Of a stretch of 25,867 bases of DNA, positions 22,239 through 25,867 are shown piece by piece. The notes below the pieces were generated by a model that made no database searches, was not told where the DNA came from, and saw only the letters and a list, made by a program, of their open reading frames with translations. This DNA comes from DAISLF01 sp964517345. Lineage in GTDB: Bacteria; Patescibacteriota; Gracilibacteria; Peribacterales; Peribacteraceae. The stretch lies in assembly GCA_964517345.1 (NCBI GenBank), contig CAZFBZ010000020.1, forward strand, positions 1 through 25,867, written 5' to 3'. Each line of letters opens with the position of its first letter. Position 1 is the first letter of the stretch. The translations under genes were made by a program, and so were the position numbers.

Positions 22239-22810
22239 GGGCGGAACGGGGGAAGAAGAAGCAGAAGGAAGAGTGCGAGAGGGAGTTTGGAGCGCAGATC
22301 GTCGAGCGTGCGGCTGACGATGACCTTGCAGTTGCCCTCGGATTTGCCGGTGATGGCGGCGATCTCTTTATACGAGAGGCCGTCCCACACGCGCATCAGC
22401 ACGATGTCGCGCTTGGCGCGGTCGAGAGTCGAGAGCGCGTCACGGATGCGCCGGATCTCCAGCGCGTTGCCGGCATCGGCCGGCACGTCATCGTCGCCGG
22501 CGAGATCCCACACGTCCTCGATGTTCGCGTGCTCGCGACGGGACCGGTAGTGGTCCGTGACGGAGTTACGGGCGATGCCGTAGAGCCACGCCGCGAAGGC
22601 GCCGCGCTTGGGCGAGAACGTCCCGATTTTCTCCAGGGCTTTCAGGAACGTGGTGCTCGTCAGATCTTCGGCGATTTCGCGCACGAGGGTCCGGCGGAGG
22701 ATGAAACCGTAGATCGGCTTCACGTAGTGGCGGTACAAAGGATCGAAGTCCTCGAGGTGTCCTGCCTGGCACGAGGAGACCAGGCGAGATTCATCTGGCG
22801 CGGGGTCCAT
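22235..22810 (-). CDS. ECF-type RNA polymerase sigma factor
   Basis: A 191-residue sigma-70 family protein of group 4 (ECF). Region 2 spans about residues 20-85: FDPLYRHYVKPIYGFILRR, EIAEDLTSTTFLKALEKI (core binding) and AAWLYGIARNSVTDHYRSRR (-10 recognition). An acidic linker follows. Region 4 (about 115-175) has IRDALSTLDRAKRDIVLMRV, then the helix-turn-helix LSYKEIAAITGKSEGNCKVI (-35 recognition). The last residues are strikingly hydrophobic (LPLALFLLLLLPPFRP). The frame is open to ATG 22864, but that codon overlaps the predicted promoter, so ATG 22810 is preferred. An ECF-type promoter (TGTAAC-N17-CGTA) lies upstream, which suggests autoregulation. The stop overlaps the start of the anti-sigma candidate. 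Confidence 0.92.
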   Translation of the reverse strand: MDPAPDESRLVSSCQAGHLEDFDPLYRHYVKPIYGFILRRTLVREIAEDLTSTTFLKALEKIGTFSPKRGAFAAWLYGIARNSVTDHYRSRREHANIEDVWDLAGDDDVPADAGNALEIRRIRDALSTLDRAKRDIVLMRVWDGLSYKEIAAITGKSEGNCKVIVSRTLDDLRSKLPLALFLLLLLPPFRP

Positions 22811-22866
22811 GGAAGTTCGGGAGAAAGTTCGCGAACGCCGATCGGCGTCTTGTGCACACCACATAC

Positions 22867-22893
22867 TACGCGCATCGGGGGCATTTGGTTACA
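22867..22893 (-). promoter_or_regulatory. Putative ECF sigma promoter (TGTAAC-N17-CGTA)
   Basis: On the minus strand, TGTAAC (22893-22888) is followed after 17 nt by CGTA (22870-22867). This resembles Bacillus ECF promoters of the sigma-W/X/M type (TGAAAC or TGTAAC, N16-17, CGTA/CGTC). It lies about 57 nt before the preferred sigma start, leaving a leader near 45-50 nt. A sigma-70-like TAGTAT overlaps the -10 end. Confidence 0.55.
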
Positions 22894-22928
22894 GCGCACA
22901 TCGAAAATACCCGGACCCTCATCGGCGC

Positions 22929-23786
22929 TCAGGCTTTCGCGGTCTTCGGGGCGTCGAAATAGAAGCCCATCTTCTTTTTGAGTATCTCCGCCTGTTCGGC
23001 GTTGCGCCACACCGTCACTTTGTACTTCGCTTTCAGGGAAAAGAGATCCAACAGCACCTGTCGGTCGAAGGTCTTCTCGTCCTTGGCCGAGGCGAAGAGC
23101 TTCCCCAGGTGCGACGCGACGTTCTCCGGCAGGAAGCACTCGATCATGTACTCGCCGTAGACCGTGAGGCTGTACCCCTCGGTCGGGAACGGGGGATTGG
23201 GCGCGATCACCGACGGGAAGACGGGATTGTTCTGGGCGATGCCGTAGCGGTCCAGCGGCGTGTCGTTGCCGAAGAGCCAGCGGCACACGATGCCCCTGGC
23301 ACTGAGCTGCTCATAAAACTGGCGGTCGATCGTGTGTTTTCCGAGCTGCATCCAGGCATGCGAATTGTACTTGTAGAGATTTTTCTCCTGCGTCACGCGA
23401 TAGAGCTGCACGAGCAGGTGGTTCCAGATCGTTTCCACCGAGGTGAGCGATTCGGCGGTGAAGCTGCGTCGCTGCCCGTCCTTGAGGGGGAACATCTCGT
23501 CTTTCGCCAGCATCTCCAGGGTGTTTTTCTGCGCGCGCTGCGCGAAGAATTCCACATAGGAGATCCACATCAGATTGAGCGAGAGCTTGCCCTTGAGTTT
23601 CAGCAGAATCTGCTCGTCGATCATGCGCGTCACCACCCGGTAGAGGTGTTGCAGCGAGACATTGGCGTCGGCGTTCTTGTTCTTTTTGAGGACGGCGTGA
23701 AGCTCGCCCATGGTGATGCCGGGCTTCGCGGCAACCGCTTCCAGGATCGCATTGAAGAGCGGGTGCAGGGGATCCAGACAATGCAT
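22929..23786 (-). CDS. Winged-helix-like N-terminal protein with unknown C-terminal domain
   Basis: A 285-residue soluble protein. The N-terminal part looks like a winged helix: DPLHPLFNAILEAVAAKPGI, TMGELHAVLKKNKN and the recognition-type helix VSLQHLYRVVTRMIDEQIL, followed by the wing LKLKGKLSLN. The rest is a globular domain that I do not recognise: helices with QRAQKNTLEMLAK, ETIWNHLLVQLYRVTQ, KHTIDRQFYEQLSARGIVCRW, then FPTEGYSLTVYGEYMIECF and a late YKVTVWRNAEQAEILKKK. The C-terminal part could be a ligand-sensing or phospholipase-D-like domain as in TrmB-type regulators, but the catalytic HxK is not visible. The frame is open from 23840, but ATG 23786 is preferred because a TATACT -10 lies exactly 6 nt upstream. 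It lies upstream of the sigma gene on the same strand and is divergent from the PBP gene. Confidence 0.8.
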   Translation of the reverse strand: MHCLDPLHPLFNAILEAVAAKPGITMGELHAVLKKNKNADANVSLQHLYRVVTRMIDEQILLKLKGKLSLNLMWISYVEFFAQRAQKNTLEMLAKDEMFPLKDGQRRSFTAESLTSVETIWNHLLVQLYRVTQEKNLYKYNSHAWMQLGKHTIDRQFYEQLSARGIVCRWLFGNDTPLDRYGIAQNNPVFPSVIAPNPPFPTEGYSLTVYGEYMIECFLPENVASHLGKLFASAKDEKTFDRQVLLDLFSLKAKYKVTVWRNAEQAEILKKKMGFYFDAPKTAKA

Positions 23787-23792
23787 GGCTGC

Positions 23793-23798
23793 AGTATA
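23793..23798 (-). promoter_or_regulatory. -10 element (TATACT) of the winged-helix gene
   Basis: TATACT on the minus strand ends exactly 6 nt before ATG 23786, predicting a leaderless transcript and fixing the start 18 codons inside the longest open frame. Confidence 0.6.
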
Positions 23799-23853
23799 CG
23801 CCTCGCGGGGCAGCCCGACGAGCGCGTCCCTGTCATACAAGGCGTTTTACGGG

Positions 23854-23859
23854 TATAAT
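23854..23859 (+). promoter_or_regulatory. -10 element (TATAAT) of the penicillin-binding protein gene
   Basis: Consensus TATAAT ends 11 nt before ATG 23871, predicting a leader of about 5 nt. A weak CTGTCA lies 18 nt upstream of it. Confidence 0.6.
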
Positions 23860-23870
23860 GAGATACTTCC

Positions 23871-25867
23871 ATGACGTCTCCCGACGCCCCGAAGGCCCGC
23901 CCGCGACGCCGCATCCGGCTGCGCACGACCCTCGTCAGTTCCATGCTGGCGCTGTTCACCGTGGCGGCCACGCTGGTCGCGGCGTATCTGCTCGGTCTGT
24001 GGAAGGCTCTCCCGGAGCTGACGCCGCAATCGCTGCGCGCCGAGCAGAGCATCATCCTGCTCGACCGGTCGGGCCGTGAGCTCTACCGCATCTACACGAA
24101 CGAAGACCGCATCCCGCACGGCGACGACGCCGTCACGGACCGCCTGAAGAACGCGATCATCGCCCTCGAGGACGAGCGCTTCCACGAGCGCCCGTGCATC
24201 GACGTGCGCGCGATCGGTCGCGCCATCGTGGCGAACATCGATGACTACGGTTCGCAGGGCGGTTCGACCATCACGCAGCAGCTCGTTCGCTCCGCGCTGC
24301 TCACCCCCGACAAGACCGTCCGCCGCAAATTGATGGAGATCATGCTCGCGTGCCGTCTGGAACGGCAGATCAGCAAAGAGGAAATCCTCTCGCTCTACAT
24401 GGACCGCGTGGCGTTCGGCCCGGGCATCTACGGCATCGTGCAGGCGGCCCGCACGTATTTCGACACCGATCCCGCGCGCCTCACGATCGCGCAGGCAGCG
24501 GTGATCGCATCACTGCCGCAACGTCCGTCGTACTACAGTCCCTACGGCATCCACGTGCGCACGACCGTCGAACGAGACGTGTTCCGGCAACTCCGCGACG
24601 GAAGCCTGCTGGAGAAAGACCTGACGCCCGAGATGATCACGCCCGGACTCCTCGGGCAGGTGATCGGCACGCCGACAGGGCCGGTCCTCCTCCCGGGCCG
24701 CGCGGACCATGCGATCCGCAACATGCACCGTCTCGGCTTCATCGACGATGCCGAGTATCGTCTGGCCGCTGCCGAGCTGCTCCAGACGTCGTTCCTCCCG
24801 CGGGACCGTAACCGCTTCGAGGCATCCCATTACACGCTTCTCGTCCGCAACCGCGTCCGATCGCTGATGGCTGACCGGCAGGCCGAACAGGACTGGACCA
24901 GGCAGGGTCTGCGCGTCTCCACCACGCTTGATCCGAATTATCAGCGCGTCGCCGAAGACACCGTCGCACGCCTCTTCCCGGATCTGTCGCAGCGCTACGG
25001 AGCACATGGTGTCGCGCTTATCGCCCTCGACCGCCGCACACGGGAGGTGCTCGCTTACGTCGGCAGCCCGGACTACTACGACGATGCGCACTTTGGGAAA
25101 ATCGACATGGTCCAGCAGCCGCGCGCGCCGGGCTCCAGCTTCAAGCCGTTCGTGTATGCAACCGCGTTCCAGGAGACCGGCCTGAACCCGTCCTCACGCA
25201 TCGATGACTTCCCGCTGACGATCGACGGCGTCACACCGCGAAACTACGAGGGCCGCTACTGGGGACGCATGACTGTCCGCAATGCACTCGGCGCCTCGCG
25301 CAACCTTCCTGCGATCCGCGCGTACCTGCAGGCGGGCGGCGAAGACCCGGTGCTCGCGCTCGCAGCGGGAGCCGGCATGCCGTATCCGCTCCAGCAGCGC
25401 TATCTGCGCCGCCAGTCGGACCCGGATTTCCACTACGCCTGGCCGCTGGCGATCGGCGCCGCTGAACTGCCGCTCTACCAGTTGGTGCAGGGCTACGCGA
25501 CGCTCGCGGACGGCGGCATCTTCCGCCCGACCGTGAATATCCGCTCCATCGTCAGCGTCGAGGGCGACATCGTCTACATCCCGCCCGCGGTGGAGCCGGT
25601 GAAAGCCATCGAGCCGGGTGTGGCCGAGGACATCGTGTCCATCCTCTCCGATCAGACGGCGCGTCCGGCAGGCTGGTGGAGGCATCAGTTCAACTTCGAT
25701 CCGCCGATGACGGTCGCGGCCAAGACGGGTACCAGCAACATCTGTCTGCGCCGAGACCTGACAGGCATCTGCCGCGAGCAGTTCGCCAACAACGTCTGGT
25801 CGATGGGCTTCAATGACAATCTCGTGGTGGGCGTGTGGGTGGGCAATGCCGATAACGCCCCGATGGC
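23871..25867 (+). CDS. Class A penicillin-binding protein (transglycosylase/transpeptidase), C-terminus outside window
   Basis: At least 665 residues, running off the right edge. A basic N-terminus (KARPRRRIRLR) and membrane segment (about 20-43, VSSMLALFTVAATLVAAYLL) anchor it. The GT51 glycosyltransferase domain has the catalytic EDERF (Glu100), GGSTITQQLVRS, RRKLMEIMLACRLE, KEEILSLYMDRVAFG and AAVIASLPQRPS. The transpeptidase domain has APGSSFKPF (SxxK, Ser422), the SxN motif in ASRNLPA and KTGTS (Lys618). It polymerises and cross-links peptidoglycan at the outer face of the membrane. The segment after EDERF reads HERPCID, with Cys where Gly is usual, and the YxN of the GT51 motif 4 is YMD. 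It is divergent from the winged-helix gene, with an 84-nt gap holding both promoters. The distinction between PBP1A and PBP1C cannot be made without the C-terminus. Confidence 0.95.
   Translation, partial: MTSPDAPKARPRRRIRLRTTLVSSMLALFTVAATLVAAYLLGLWKALPELTPQSLRAEQSIILLDRSGRELYRIYTNEDRIPHGDDAVTDRLKNAIIALEDERFHERPCIDVRAIGRAIVANIDDYGSQGGSTITQQLVRSALLTPDKTVRRKLMEIMLACRLERQISKEEILSLYMDRVAFGPGIYGIVQAARTYFDTDPARLTIAQAAVIASLPQRPSYYSPYGIHVRTTVERDVFRQLRDGSLLEKDLTPEMITPGLLGQVIGTPTGPVLLPGRADHAIRNMHRLGFIDDAEYRLAAAELLQTSFLPRDRNRFEASHYTLLVRNRVRSLMADRQAEQDWTRQGLRVSTTLDPNYQRVAEDTVARLFPDLSQRYGAHGVALIALDRRTREVLAYVGSPDYYDDAHFGKIDMVQQPRAPGSSFKPFVYATAFQETGLNPSSRIDDFPLTIDGVTPRNYEGRYWGRMTVRNALGASRNLPAIRAYLQAGGEDPVLALAAGAGMPYPLQQRYLRRQSDPDFHYAWPLAIGAAELPLYQLVQGYATLADGGIFRPTVNIRSIVSVEGDIVYIPPAVEPVKAIEPGVAEDIVSILSDQTARPAGWWRHQFNFDPPMTVAAKTGTSNICLRRDLTGICREQFANNVWSMGFNDNLVVGVWVGNADNAPM

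Noticed and set aside
1..25867. tRNA or rRNA genes, CRISPR arrays, insertion sequences and prophage genes.
   Set aside because: No cloverleaf-like region, regular spaced repeats, transposase or phage motifs were seen by eye. A dedicated search would be more sensitive for tRNA and small RNA.

Overview
The window reads as chromosomal DNA from a bacterium with high G+C (about 60 percent by eye), compact gene packing and the standard genetic code (TGA ends carB, holA and many others). Short intergenic gaps, start codons without Shine-Dalgarno sites, S-layer homology (SLH) proteins, Ser/Gly/Thr-rich linkers and cohesin/dockerin-like surface proteins suggest a Patescibacteria/CPR lineage, perhaps Peregrinibacteria-like. 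This placement is inference. I found no rRNA, tRNA, CRISPR array, insertion sequence or prophage. No gene-free stretch exceeds 300 bases; the longest (4428-4588, 12700-12839, 18251-18401) hold promoters or operators.

Layout. 1-581 (-): lipoprotein polysaccharide deacetylase, cut by the window edge. 688-4427 (+): a MarR-type regulator, a 963-residue protein with up to six winged-helix-like segments, and a small TfoX/YjbR-like protein. 4589-6672 (+): an orphan 98-residue protein under a palindromic operator, an SLH+CAP surface protein and a small secreted helical protein closed by a strong terminator. 6768-9890 (+): a ThDP enzyme of the acetolactate synthase family followed by an aldehyde dehydrogenase. 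9898-12699 (-): a coupled three-gene operon for a dockerin-like protein, a cohesin/FnIII membrane protein and a membrane protein with a degenerate cupredoxin domain. 12840-13811 (+): holA. 13892-18250 (-): a coiled-coil protein, greA and carB. 18402-19250 (+): a second SLH protein. 19254-20258 (-): an EamA transporter. 20363-20692 (+): a CsaA-like tRNA-binding protein. 20718-23786 (-): an ECF sigma factor with an overlapping membrane anti-sigma candidate, preceded by a winged-helix protein. 23871-end (+): class A penicillin-binding protein, cut by the window edge.

The most striking signal is regulatory. Nine starts have a TAnnnT hexamer exactly 6 nt upstream, and seven more have one 7-15 nt upstream, often as an extended -10 (TGn-TAnnnT). 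That puts +1 on or just before the start codon, so most genes here are probably leaderless. The rule also fixes several start codons (GTG 688, ATG 4589, ATG 8463, GTG 12840, GTG 18402, ATG 23786 on the minus strand). The sigma gene instead has an ECF-type promoter (TGTAAC-N17-CGTA), which suggests autoregulation.

Functionally the window is rich in cell-envelope genes: peptidoglycan synthesis, polysaccharide deacetylation, SLH proteins, a possible cohesin-dockerin surface complex and an envelope-stress sigma/anti-sigma pair. Housekeeping genes (holA, greA, carB) are interspersed.
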